Source: Micromonospora pallida (GTDB lineage: Bacteria; Actinomycetota; Actinomycetes; Mycobacteriales; Micromonosporaceae). From it: a stretch of 64,000 nt of DNA. Shown here piece by piece: positions 32,418-41,605 of this stretch. The DNA is taken from assembly GCF_900090325.1 (NCBI RefSeq), contig NZ_FMHW01000002.1:2976001-3040000 (forward strand), in the 5' to 3' direction. Positions within the stretch are counted from its first letter, which is position 1. The number at the start of each line of letters is the position of its first letter. The notes under the pieces were generated by a model. The model made no database searches and was not told the DNA's origin. It saw nothing but the letters and a program-made list of their open reading frames with translations. Made by a program: the position numbers and the translations under genes.

Positions 32418-35400
32418 CGGCGCGCTCCGGATCCGGTGGCGACGGCTTCGCCGTCGACGATGTGCAGCCGCAGCTCGCTGAAGTACCGCCGGCCGGCTTG
32501 GTCGGGCACCCAGGCCTGGTCGGGAGTGGGCAGCATCTCGCTGAGCGTCACCGACACCGCGTCACCGCCCGCGCCCCGGGCGGTACGCAGCATCGAACAG
32601 AACGCCGAGGCGTAGAACGGGCTGCTCAGGTCGAGGAAGCAGGGCTTGGTCTCGGTGCCGAGCTTCACGTACACCTGCTCGGGCAGGCCCAGTTCGCGCC
32701 GCCACCGCCGGACGGCGAGGAACCGCTCCCGTTCGCCGGTGACGTCGGCCAGCCCGGTCTCGCCGAGCGTGGTCCGCCAGGTCTCCCGGGCCACCACCAG
32801 CTTGTCCAGGGTGATCCGGGGCGTGTGCGGGGCGGCGGCGACCAGCTTGAAGCCGTCTACCGCGTGCATGGCGAGCGGGCCGGCGAAGATCTCGTCGAGG
32901 GTCCACGTCCGCCCGTCCCGGGCGACGGCGACCAGTTCCCCGTCGCGGTCGGCGACGGTGAGGTCCACGGTGGGCAGCACCCGGTCCGGGTCGGCCCCGG
33001 CGGCGGGGGCGAAGGCGAGCTGCCGGTCGGTCGGGCCGACCAGGCTCTCCGCGACCCGGCTGGTGCGGCGCGGCCACTCGTCCGGCACCAGCAGCCGGAT
33101 CCGGCCGCCACCCAGGTCCTCGTCGAGGGCGGCGCGCAGCCGCGCCACGTCCGGGTGGGACGGGGTGAACACCTCGCAGTCGAACGACGCCCAGGCGGCG
33201 TGCAGCTCGCCGAGGACCACGGTGTACTCGCCCCGGGCCAGCGCCTCGGCGTCCCGCGCGCAGATTTGCAGGTCGGGGCTGTGCAGCCGGCCGTTGGCCC
33301 AGGTCGGCGGGACGGCCGGGAAGACCTCGGCGACCCGGTCGGCGATCTCGTCGGTCCGGACGTCGACCCGGTTGGCGTCGGCCGGCACCGGGTCCAACCC
33401 GAACAGTCCGGCCCAGCGCTCGGCGAAGGCGGCGGCCACCGCGTCGACCGGCCGGTCGCCGGTGCCCCAGAACAGTCCCTGCGCGAGGAACCACAGGTCG
33501 GCCAGGGACACCTCACCGCCGCGCGCGTCGGCGCGCAGTTCCTCGTACAGCTCGCGGAACGCGTCGGCGTAGGCGCGGCGCAGCGCCTCGACCAGCCACC
33601 GGGCGGCCTGGAGCAGCACCGCCATCGGCGCGGCGATCTCCCGCAGCAGCGGCCCGCCGACCACGGCGTCGAGGTCCCGGCTGGTGTCCTCGTAGCAGAG
33701 GGTGCGGCCGGCGTACATCTGCCCGTCGCGGCGGCGGGGCGCGGCGCCGGTCAGTTCGGTGAAGAGGGCGTCCAGGTCGGCCAGGGCGACCCGGAGCCGG
33801 TCCGGCTCACCGGCCGCCGCGGCGACGGCCTCCCGGGCGGCGCGCAGCCGGTCCAGTCCGTCCCGGGCGTGGGTACGGGCCGGCTCGTCGCCGATCGCGT
33901 CGATCCGTTCGGCGAGCACCCGCTCGGCGGCCGGGCTCACCGGCAGCAGCGCGTCCCAGGTGATCAGTTCCCGGTCGACGAAGCGCTCCAGCAGGGCGTA
34001 CCCGTCGTCCGGGCGACGCAGCCCGAGGGTCGGGTCGGCGACCACCTGCGCGGCCGGCCGGCGACCGTCGCAGGCGGCCAGCAGCGCCGCCTCGACGGCG
34101 GAGAGCTCCAGCGGCGGGCGGCCCGGCCGGCGCACCGTCCGGCCGTCCAGGCCCAGGTGGGGGGCGAGCATCGGCGGCCACCAGCGCCGTACGGCCGGGT
34201 CCCGGCCGAGCGCGTCGGCGTACGCGGCCATCGCCCAGGACTCGAAGGCCACCCAGCGGTCACGGGTCAGCCGCTCCCCCGGCCGCGCGGTCAGCGGCGT
34301 CGTGGCGTCCGGGTCGACGGTCACCCAGCAGCTCGGCCCGAAGAAGCCGACCGTCTCGTTCTTGCCGCAGTAGCGCTGCCAGTAGCGCAGCAGGGCCTTC
34401 TCCCGGTCCCGGCGGCGCACGTTGCGGGGGGCGTCCGGCCCGGCGGCGACCAGCCCGTCGAGGGCGGTGAGCACGTTCGGGTTCTGCCAGGTGACCGCCT
34501 CGCGGAGCAGCGGGTCGGCGGCGATCTGCCGCAGCGTCTCGCCACCGGCCCGCAGCGCCTCGGTGAACGCCACGTCGAAGACCTCGGCGGGGCCGCCGTC
34601 GAGCAGGTCGTCGGCGGCGGCAGCGGCCTTCGGGGCGGCCAGCGCGGTCAGCCCGTCGGCCGGGAACCCGGTGGTCCGCAGCAGCGCGTCCCGCCAGACC
34701 GACCAGTGCGTGTCGCCCAGCGGCACCCGGTGCCCGCCCGGCCCGGACGACGGACCCCACGCTCCGATGCCGGCGGGCGCGGCCACACCGGCGACGGACG
34801 CGGCCGCGCCCGGCACCGTCGACCCGGCGGCGGTGGTGGCCGGGGCCGGCGGGGTGACCGCCGCGCGCAGGTCGGCCCGGATCACCGCCAATACGTCGGC
34901 GAGGCCGTCGTGCAGGAAGAAGTGTCCGCCGTCGATGTCGTGCAGGGTGAAGCCGGCCGCGGTGTGCCGCTCCCACGCCGCGCTGTGCGCGCGGGTCACC
35001 GCCAGGTCGGTACGGCCGCTGAACACCACGATCGGCACCGGCAGCGGCTCCTCGGGGGTGTACCGGTAGCTGTCCACCCGACCGAAGTCGGCCCGCAGCA
35101 GGGGCAGCAGCAACTCGACCAGCTCGCGGTGTTCGAGGATCTCGGCGGGCAGGCCGCCGCCGGCCCGCAGCCGCCGCAGCAGTTCCTCGTCGTCGACCCG
35201 GGAGAGCCCGTCGAAGTGGCTGACGTCGGTGACGTGCGGGGCGCGGGCCCCGCCGACGTACAGCCGGACCGGCAGGGGCCGGCCGGTGCGACGCAGCTCC
35301 CGCACCACGTCGAAGCCGAGCCGCCCGCCCATCGAGTGGCCGTAGATGGCGTACGGGCGGTCGGCCTGCCCGGCGATGGCGTCGGTGACCTCCGCGACGG

Positions 35401-35584
35401 TGAAGTCCGGGTCCTCGGCGATCCGTACCTCCCGGCCGGGCAGCTGCACCGCCTGCACCTCGACGTCCTCGCCGATGGCGTCCCGCCACCGGCGGAACGC
35501 ACTGGCCCCGGCTCCGGCGTAGGGCAGGCAGAACAGCTGCACCGGCGCTTCGGGACGACGTCCGGTGGAGGAGAACCAGTTCAC
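32414..35584 (-). CDS. Type II thioesterase fused to a LanB-like (lantibiotic dehydratase N-terminal) domain
   Basis: The 1056-residue protein has two parts. Residues 1-245 are a type II thioesterase: LPYAGAG, GHSMGG with Ser84, Asp in SGRTDLA, His in GGHFF. After an Ala/Pro/Gly linker, about 275-1056 match the N-terminal domain of class I lantibiotic dehydratases: DPLLREAVTWQNP near 370, GKNETVGFFGPSCW near 405 (where LanB has RPTPFGLF), and near the end PRITLDKLVVARETW, KPCFLDLSSP and EMLPTPDQAW. The SpaB_C elimination domain is absent. LanB-family enzymes use aminoacyl-tRNA, so a tRNA-dependent step on carrier-bound or released chains is inferred. The GTG start lies in the upstream stop (GTGA). 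No precursor peptide or LanC is nearby. Confidence 0.85.
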   Translation of the reverse strand: MNWFSSTGRRPEAPVQLFCLPYAGAGASAFRRWRDAIGEDVEVQAVQLPGREVRIAEDPDFTVAEVTDAIAGQADRPYAIYGHSMGGRLGFDVVRELRRTGRPLPVRLYVGGARAPHVTDVSHFDGLSRVDDEELLRRLRAGGGLPAEILEHRELVELLLPLLRADFGRVDSYRYTPEEPLPVPIVVFSGRTDLAVTRAHSAAWERHTAAGFTLHDIDGGHFFLHDGLADVLAVIRADLRAAVTPPAPATTAAGSTVPGAAASVAGVAAPAGIGAWGPSSGPGGHRVPLGDTHWSVWRDALLRTTGFPADGLTALAAPKAAAAADDLLDGGPAEVFDVAFTEALRAGGETLRQIAADPLLREAVTWQNPNVLTALDGLVAAGPDAPRNVRRRDREKALLRYWQRYCGKNETVGFFGPSCWVTVDPDATTPLTARPGERLTRDRWVAFESWAMAAYADALGRDPAVRRWWPPMLAPHLGLDGRTVRRPGRPPLELSAVEAALLAACDGRRPAAQVVADPTLGLRRPDDGYALLERFVDRELITWDALLPVSPAAERVLAERIDAIGDEPARTHARDGLDRLRAAREAVAAAAGEPDRLRVALADLDALFTELTGAAPRRRDGQMYAGRTLCYEDTSRDLDAVVGGPLLREIAAPMAVLLQAARWLVEALRRAYADAFRELYEELRADARGGEVSLADLWFLAQGLFWGTGDRPVDAVAAAFAERWAGLFGLDPVPADANRVDVRTDEIADRVAEVFPAVPPTWANGRLHSPDLQICARDAEALARGEYTVVLGELHAAWASFDCEVFTPSHPDVARLRAALDEDLGGGRIRLLVPDEWPRRTSRVAESLVGPTDRQLAFAPAAGADPDRVLPTVDLTVADRDGELVAVARDGRTWTLDEIFAGPLAMHAVDGFKLVAAAPHTPRITLDKLVVARETWRTTLGETGLADVTGERERFLAVRRWRRELGLPEQVYVKLGTETKPCFLDLSSPFYASAFCSMLRTARGAGGDAVSVTLSEMLPTPDQAWVPDQAGRRYFSELRLHIVDGEAVATGSGARR

Positions 35585-38500
35585 CGCTGGCCTTTCTGAG
35601 GGGGTTCGATCCAGTACCGCCGCCGCTGGAACGGGTAGGTGGGCAGGCCGACGCGCCGGCCGCCCCCGTCGGGGTGCAGCAGGGCCCAGTCGACGTCCCC
35701 GCCCGCCAGCCACCCGGCAGCCTGCTCCAGCAGGCCCGCCGGCGCCCCAGCCGCCCGGCCACCGGTGGCGAGCAGGTCGTCCAGCGCGGCCACCGCGCCG
35801 GCCGGGTCGGTCGCCGCGACCAGCGCCCGGCAGCCGAACGCCCGCCGGCCGGTGGCGAGGGTCCAGGCCACGTCCGCCAGCGGCGCGGTGGTGCCGGCCA
35901 GGTGTGCCCGCAGCCGGGTGACCACCGCCCGCAGCGCCTCGGGGGTACGCGCCGACAGCGGCAGCAGGTACGCCGCACCGGACGGCTCGGCCGCCGGCTC
36001 GGCCGGGGGCGGTTGTTCCACGACGACGTGCGCGTTGGTGCCGCCGAGGCCGAACGAGCTGACCCCGGCGACCCGGCGCGGACCCTCCGGCCAGTCCCGG
36101 GCCTTGGTCGGCACGTAGAACGGGCCGGCGGCCAGGTCGACCTCCGGGTGCGGGCGGGTGAAGTGCAGGTTCGGCGGGATGACCCCGTGCTGCACGGCGA
36201 GCACCGCCTTGATCAGCGAGGCGATGCCGGCCCCGGCGTCCAGGTGGCCGATGTTGGTCTTGACCGACCCGAGCGCGCAGCTCTCGGCGGGGGCCGCGCC
36301 GGAGTAGACCTCGTGCAGCGCGGCCACCTCGATGGCGTCGCCGAGCGGGGTGCCGCTGCCGTGGGCCTCGACGAGGCGGACCTCGCCGGGGTCGACCTCG
36401 GCGGCGGCGAGGGCGTTCGCCACGGCGGCGGCCTGCCCGGCCGGTCCGGGGACGGCGAATCCGGCTCGCTCCGCCCCGTCGTTGGTGACCGCCCAGCCGG
36501 GCAGGATCGCGTAGATCCGGTCCCCGTCGGCCTGCGCGTCGGCGAGCCGGCGCAGCACGACCACCCCGGCGCCGGAGCCGAACCCGGAGCCGGCGGCGGC
36601 CTCGTCGAAGGCCCGGCACCGGCCGTCCGGGGAGGCCAGCCCGCCCGGGGTGGCCCGGTAGCGCGGCCAGGTGACGTTGACGCCGCCGGCCAGGGCGATG
36701 TCGCACTGGTAGTCGGCGAGGCTCTGCGCGGCGAGGCAGACCGCCACCAGCGAACTGGAGCAGGCGCTCTGGGTGGCCACCGCCGGACCGGTCAACCCGA
36801 GCCGGTACGCGACCTGCCCAGGGAGGTGGTCGGTGAACTGCCGGCCGACCAGCCGGGCCTCCCAGTCGTCCGGGTCGACGTCACCGACCACGGCCGGGTT
36901 GTCCATCAGGTGGAAGAGGAAGTAGCGGTTCGCGGAGGTCGCCGCGTACACGCCGACCAGGCCGGGGAACCGCTCCGGGTCGCATCCGGCGTCCTCGAGG
37001 GCCTCCCAGGCGGTCTCCAGGAAGATCCGGTGCTGCGGGTCGGTGCGGGCCGCCTCGTCCGCGCCGAAGGAGAAGAAGTCGGCGTCGAACTCGGCCACCC
37101 CGGCGAGCCGCCCGGCGGCCTTCACGTGCCGGGGGTCCGCGCGCAGCCGGGGGCCGATGCCCAGGGCGGCCAGTTCGGCGTCGGTGTGGTCGTGGATGCC
37201 GTCCACCCCGGCGCAGAGGTTCCACCAGAAGGTGGCGACGTCCGGTGCGCCGGGGAACCGGCCGGCCAGGCCGACGACGGCGATCTCGTCGCCGGTGTGT
37301 TCCCGGTCGGAGACCGGCGGCGCGGGCGGCACGGGCAGGGCGGGAGCCGAGACTCCGGTGGCCGGGGCGTCCAGCAGCCGGGCCTGCGCCGCCACCGTGG
37401 GGTGCGCGAACAGGCGGGGCATGGGCAGTCGTACGCCGAACCGCTCGGCCAGCCGCTCCTGCACCAGGCCGAGCAGAAGGGACTGCCCGCCGAGGTCGAA
37501 GAAACTGTCGGTGCGGCCCACCGCGGACCGGCCGAGCACCGCGCACCAGATGTCGTGCACGGCCTGCTCGGTCGGGGTGGCCGGCTGCTCCCCCGTCGGT
37601 ACCAGTACTGGCGGCTCGGGCAGCGCGCGTTCGTCGACCTTGCCGGTGACGGTGAGCGGGAACGCGTCGACCACCACGACTGCCCGGGGCAGCGCGTACT
37701 CCGGCAGTCGCCGGGCCAGCGCCGCGCGCAGGGCCGCCGGGTCGAGCGGCCCGCCGGCCGGGACGGCGTACGCGAGCAGTTCGCCGTCGCGGGCGATGGC
37801 GCGGACGGCGGCGACGCCCGGCTGGTCGGCGAGGTGCGCCTCGACCTCGGTCAGCTCGACCCGGTGTCCGCGCACCTTGACCTGCCGGTCCAGCCGGCCG
37901 AGGCAGACCAGCTCTCCGCCGGGCAGCCGCTGGCCCAGGTCGCCGGTGCGGTACGTGGGCACCCCGTCCGGGTCGACGCCGAAGCGGTCGCTGTCGACGT
38001 TGAGGTAGCCGGGGGCCAGATAGGTGCTGCGGACCTCGATCTCGCCGTCGGCGGTGAGGTCGACGGCGTACCCGGGCAGGGCGTGGCCGATCGGCAGTGG
38101 ACCGCTGCGGGTGCCGTCCACCTCGGCCAGCGGGAGCGCGTACCGGGCGGCGAAGGTCAGTTCGGTGGCGCCGTAACCGTTGACCAGCACGCAGTCGGCG
38201 GCGAACCGGTCCCGGCCCCGGGCCGCGTCGGTCCAGGTGGCCTGCTCGCCGCCGAGCAGCACCACGCGCACGTGGTCGAGCCGGCGGTCGCCGAGGGTGT
38301 CCAACAGGAACCGGTAGACGGTGGGGGTGGAGTGATAGACGGTCACCCGGTGCCGGGCCAGTTCGTCGACGGCGTGGGCGAGCCCGTGCCGGCGCAGTTC
38401 GACCGGGACGACCGCCGCGCCGGTGAGCAGCGCCGGCCAGAGGTCCGGGATGGCGGCGTCGAAGCTGAACGAGGCGAGCAGGCTGAGCCGGTCGTCCGGG

Positions 38501-39123
38501 CCGATGGCGAGGGCGGCGATCTGGTTGTCCACCACGTGCCGCAGGTTGCGGTGGGTCTGGCCGACCGCCTTGGGCACCCCGGTCGACCCCGAGGTGAACA
38601 GCACGTACGCCACCGCGTCCGGGTCGACCGGTACGGGTGCCAGCGGCGCGGCGGCGGGTTCGTCGGTGACCACCACCCGCAGATCGGGGCAGTCGTCACT
38701 CAACCGACGCGCGAGCGGTTCTTGAGCGGCTCCGGTGAGGATGGTGCCGACGTCGGCGGCGGCGATCATGTGCCGCAGCCGGTCCTCGGGGAAACCCGGG
38801 TCCAGCGGCACGTACGCACAGCCGGCGGCGAGCGTGCCGAGCATGGCGGCGATGGTGGGCACGCCGTGCGCGGTGAGCAGGGCGACCCGGCTCCCGGCGG
38901 GGACCGCGGCGGCGGCGAGCAGCGCGGCGTACCCGCCGGCCAGGTCCCGCAGCTCCGCGTAGTGGACGGTCCGCTCGCCGAGCACGGCCGGTCGCTCGGG
39001 ATGCCGCGCCGCGCTGACGGTAAAGCGGTGCACGATCGTCGACTGTGGCATGTCAGTGCCCGACTGCCGTCCGTAGGCGGACATGCGCGCAGCGTCCGAC
39101 GCCTGCATCCACCCATCCCCCAA
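35581..39123 (-). CDS. Hybrid A-T-KS protein lacking its AT domain
   Basis: The 1180-residue first protein of the cluster has an A domain (about 30-505; LFTSGSTGVPKA, YGATE, YRTGD), a T domain (GGQSL, Ser548) and a KS (about 608-1035; SACSSS with Cys788, HGSGT, NIGHLDAG). The sequence then runs through the post-KS linker straight into a post-AT linker (PTYPFQRRRYW) with no acyltransferase between. There is no ACP. The A-domain code I read, DAPHLGGFAK, is unassigned. Several starts are possible (39123, 39108, 39084, 39051); family similarity begins near the 39051 ATG. Confidence 0.88.
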   Translation of the reverse strand: MGDGWMQASDAARMSAYGRQSGTDMPQSTIVHRFTVSAARHPERPAVLGERTVHYAELRDLAGGYAALLAAAAVPAGSRVALLTAHGVPTIAAMLGTLAAGCAYVPLDPGFPEDRLRHMIAAADVGTILTGAAQEPLARRLSDDCPDLRVVVTDEPAAAPLAPVPVDPDAVAYVLFTSGSTGVPKAVGQTHRNLRHVVDNQIAALAIGPDDRLSLLASFSFDAAIPDLWPALLTGAAVVPVELRRHGLAHAVDELARHRVTVYHSTPTVYRFLLDTLGDRRLDHVRVVLLGGEQATWTDAARGRDRFAADCVLVNGYGATELTFAARYALPLAEVDGTRSGPLPIGHALPGYAVDLTADGEIEVRSTYLAPGYLNVDSDRFGVDPDGVPTYRTGDLGQRLPGGELVCLGRLDRQVKVRGHRVELTEVEAHLADQPGVAAVRAIARDGELLAYAVPAGGPLDPAALRAALARRLPEYALPRAVVVVDAFPLTVTGKVDERALPEPPVLVPTGEQPATPTEQAVHDIWCAVLGRSAVGRTDSFFDLGGQSLLLGLVQERLAERFGVRLPMPRLFAHPTVAAQARLLDAPATGVSAPALPVPPAPPVSDREHTGDEIAVVGLAGRFPGAPDVATFWWNLCAGVDGIHDHTDAELAALGIGPRLRADPRHVKAAGRLAGVAEFDADFFSFGADEAARTDPQHRIFLETAWEALEDAGCDPERFPGLVGVYAATSANRYFLFHLMDNPAVVGDVDPDDWEARLVGRQFTDHLPGQVAYRLGLTGPAVATQSACSSSLVAVCLAAQSLADYQCDIALAGGVNVTWPRYRATPGGLASPDGRCRAFDEAAAGSGFGSGAGVVVLRRLADAQADGDRIYAILPGWAVTNDGAERAGFAVPGPAGQAAAVANALAAAEVDPGEVRLVEAHGSGTPLGDAIEVAALHEVYSGAAPAESCALGSVKTNIGHLDAGAGIASLIKAVLAVQHGVIPPNLHFTRPHPEVDLAAGPFYVPTKARDWPEGPRRVAGVSSFGLGGTNAHVVVEQPPPAEPAAEPSGAAYLLPLSARTPEALRAVVTRLRAHLAGTTAPLADVAWTLATGRRAFGCRALVAATDPAGAVAALDDLLATGGRAAGAPAGLLEQAAGWLAGGDVDWALLHPDGGGRRVGLPTYPFQRRRYWIEPPQKGQR

Positions 39124-39525
39124 GATTTCTACAGTGGAAGCAGCATATGCCTACCTGGCTAGGGAAAAAGATCATCGATTAGGAGTCAAACCAAAGGTCC
39201 GACCCCGGGTCGGACTTCGGACATGAAGAACTATCCGATCAGCCCTCTCCTGAACGGCTTGTTACGGCCTAAGGGGCTGCCAGACGATCAATCTTTCGCG
39301 AAAACGCGACCTGGTCGGGAAAACCTCCATCGGCCGAGTCCGGGGGCAGCTGTCCAGCCGGGGGTGGACGCTCGGATCATCATACGGTCCGTCGCGGGAT
39401 GGTGCCGCCCCGTCGATGTCGCGCGTCGGCGGGCATCAGGTTCCGCCGATCCGACCGGTGACCGCCGTCGGGGAGCGTCGCGGTCACCGGCGCGCGGACC
39501 GCCGCCGACCGCTACGGTGGGCGCC
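39124..39525. other. Intergenic region between NRPS/PKS operon and methyltransferase
   Basis: I see no convincing gene in these 402 bases. The half next to the cluster is AT-richer than its surroundings and holds the TTGACT and inverted repeat described above. I could not find a well-spaced -10. The rest has normal composition with no recognised element. Confidence 0.6.
39197..39215. promoter_or_regulatory. 9-bp inverted repeat upstream of the NRPS/PKS operon
   Basis: GTCCGACCC-C-GGGTCGGAC is a perfect inverted repeat with a 1-base centre; a partial third half site (TTCGGAC) follows. On the minus strand it lies just upstream of a TTGACT (39189-39184) about 65 bases before the first cluster gene. 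It is a candidate operator or activator site, or alternatively a small hairpin. Confidence 0.45.
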
Positions 39526-40119
39526 ATGGGCAAGCCGACCCGCTGGGTGACCGATACCGGACCCGACCACTCGCAGTGGTACGTCGACCGGTTCCGCCGG
39601 CTGGCCGCCGAGGGGGCGGACCTGGCCGGTGAGGCACGGCTGCTGGACGCCATGGTGCCGCCCGGCGCGCGGATCCTCGACGCCGGCTGCGGCACCGGCC
39701 GGGTCGGCGCGGCGCTGGCCGAGCGGGGACACACCGTGGTCGGGGTGGACGCCGACCCGGTGCTGGTCGAGGCGGCCCGCGTGGACCACCCCGGGCCGAC
39801 CTGGCTGGTCGCCGACCTGACCGAACTGGACCTGCCGGGCGAGCCGTTCGACGCGGCGGTGGTCGCCGGCAACGTGCTGACCTTCCTGGCCCCGGGCACC
39901 GAGCGGGAGGTGCTTCGCCGGCTCGCCGCCCACCTGCGCCCGGACGGGGTGCTGGTGGTCGGTTTCGGCACCGGCCGGGGGTATCCGCTCGCCGACTTCG
40001 ACGCCGACGCGGCTGCCGCCGGTCTGCGCCAGGAGCACCGGTTCGCCACCTGGGACCTGCGCCCCTGGCGGGCCGACGCCGACTTCGCGGTCACCGTGCT
40101 GCGCCGCCCGGCCGACTGA
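39526..40119 (+). CDS. Class I SAM-dependent methyltransferase
   Basis: The 197-residue protein has the SAM-binding motif ILDAGCGTGRVGAALAERG, the acidic VVGVDADPVLVEAA strand and FDAAVVAGNVLTFL motif II region. The longer frame back to 39223 is non-coding in character; the ATG at 39526 begins MGKPTRWVTDTGPDHSQWY, typical of this actinobacterial family. It is divergent from the NRPS/PKS operon, so a role there is possible but not shown. The substrate is unknown. Confidence 0.85.
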   Translation: MGKPTRWVTDTGPDHSQWYVDRFRRLAAEGADLAGEARLLDAMVPPGARILDAGCGTGRVGAALAERGHTVVGVDADPVLVEAARVDHPGPTWLVADLTELDLPGEPFDAAVVAGNVLTFLAPGTEREVLRRLAAHLRPDGVLVVGFGTGRGYPLADFDADAAAAGLRQEHRFATWDLRPWRADADFAVTVLRRPAD

Positions 40120-40133
40120 CCCCACCGGACCGC

Positions 40134-41510
40134 TCAGCCGGCGATCTGCCGCGCCGCCTCGGGATCCAGCGGGCTGCCGGCGGGCACCAGGCTGACCAGG
40201 CTCGCGGGCAGGCGCACCGGCCGGACACCGGGGTAACCGAGCACGCCCAGCACCTCGGCCGAGGCCACCACGTGCCGCCGACCGAGGTCGGTGACCACGG
40301 AGACGGCACCGCCGGTCGCACCGGGTGCGGCGACCGACTCGACGACCGCGCCCCGACCCGGCTCGACCACCACGTGGTCGGCGACCGTGCCCGCCGCACC
40401 GTCGGACCCCCCGCCCCGGGCAGCCGCCCCCGGCTCGGGCGCGGTCGCGCCGACGCGTACCTCCCGAACGCCGCCGTCGTCGCCGGCCTGCCCGCAGATC
40501 GCGCCCGGCTCGGGACGGGCCAGCCGGGGCGGGCTGGTCGGCGGGGCGGTGGGGCCGGTCGGCACCAGGTCGGGCAGCTTCGGCAGCCGGGCGAACCGGC
40601 CGAGGGTCAACGGTTCCGGGTCGCCCTGGCCGGTCCGGGCCAGCAGCAGACTCGCCTGCAACTCGGTGATCCCGGCGACCCCGTCCCGGTCGACCACCAC
40701 GTACTGGCGGCCGCCGCCGGAGTTGGCGACCAGGTAGACGTCCCCGATGTCGGCGCCGGAGACGGCGTCGGACGCCGTACCCAGGCCGGGCAGGTCCAGC
40801 GGGGCGAGGTCCGGGCCGGCCGGCAGGGTGTTCAGCAACGCCGGCGCCACCGGCACCGCCCGCTGCCGGGTCGCGGCCAGCGCGGCCAGCACACGGTTCA
40901 CGTCGCGCAGCCGGTGCCGGTGCCGATGCCAGACCAGGTGCAGGCTCCCGTCCGGGTGCCGCAGCAGCACCGCCTCGTCGCCGAGCGGCCGACCGTCCCG
41001 GGCCGCGGCGCCGACCAGCACCACCGAGCGGAGCGTCGAGTCCGGTCCGGTCACCGAGCAGACCGTCCAGGGCGCGGTGGAGAGGCGGCCGGCGGCCGGC
41101 AGCGAGTCCGGCGCGTCCGGGATGCCCAGCGGCAGGCCGCGCGGCACCCCCTCGATCGACCGGCGGGAGACCAGCACGGTCTTCGCCCGCTCGGCCCCGA
41201 TGATCAGCAGCGCCGAGGCGTAGTTCGACACCGGGTGGAGCTTGTCGTCCCGGTAGACGAAGCGGGCGCCGGACTCCTTCTCGACGATCACGGCCTGCTC
41301 GTTCCGCCAACCGGAGCCCCCGCCGGCGAACAGGCCGTAGAGCGCCGCCCCGCCGAGCACGATCACCGCCACCAGCACGCTGGCCAGGGCGGCGCCCGCC
41401 GACCGGCGGAACGGGGAGGTCGCCGGGTCTGTCTCCCGCATGACCAGGGCGGTGACCGCGCGTTGGACGGTGAACTGGTACGAGTGGAGCTGATCCTGCC
41501 GCGACGGCAT
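40134..41510 (-). CDS. eccB: Type VII secretion protein EccB
   Basis: The 458-residue protein begins MPSRQDQLHSYQFTVQR, the conserved cytoplasmic start of EccB, followed by one membrane helix (AALASVLVAVIVLGGAALYGLF, about 38-60) and a large periplasmic-side domain. EccB is a core subunit of the ESX membrane complex. No other ESX gene (EccC, EccD, MycP, WXG100) is in the window, so it is either an orphan or separated from its locus. Confidence 0.9.
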   Translation of the reverse strand: MPSRQDQLHSYQFTVQRAVTALVMRETDPATSPFRRSAGAALASVLVAVIVLGGAALYGLFAGGGSGWRNEQAVIVEKESGARFVYRDDKLHPVSNYASALLIIGAERAKTVLVSRRSIEGVPRGLPLGIPDAPDSLPAAGRLSTAPWTVCSVTGPDSTLRSVVLVGAAARDGRPLGDEAVLLRHPDGSLHLVWHRHRHRLRDVNRVLAALAATRQRAVPVAPALLNTLPAGPDLAPLDLPGLGTASDAVSGADIGDVYLVANSGGGRQYVVVDRDGVAGITELQASLLLARTGQGDPEPLTLGRFARLPKLPDLVPTGPTAPPTSPPRLARPEPGAICGQAGDDGGVREVRVGATAPEPGAAARGGGSDGAAGTVADHVVVEPGRGAVVESVAAPGATGGAVSVVTDLGRRHVVASAEVLGVLGYPGVRPVRLPASLVSLVPAGSPLDPEAARQIAG

Positions 41511-41605
41511 GCGTTCCCTTCCCCGTGATGGTCGGGGCCTAGGATAAGGCGTCGACGATCACCGGGAGTACCGCCCTGATCCGTCCGCGTGACCAGCCGG
41601 CGGGC

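Noticed and set aside
28893..32615. Long plus-strand reading frame of over 1200 codons opposite the A-T-C-T gene
   Set aside because: Same antisense shadow effect; no recognisable domain or ribosome site.
32414..35584. A lanthipeptide (RiPP) cluster around the LanB-like domain
   Set aside because: There is no precursor peptide, LanC or SpaB_C domain, and the neighbouring genes overlap, leaving no room for a small precursor gene.
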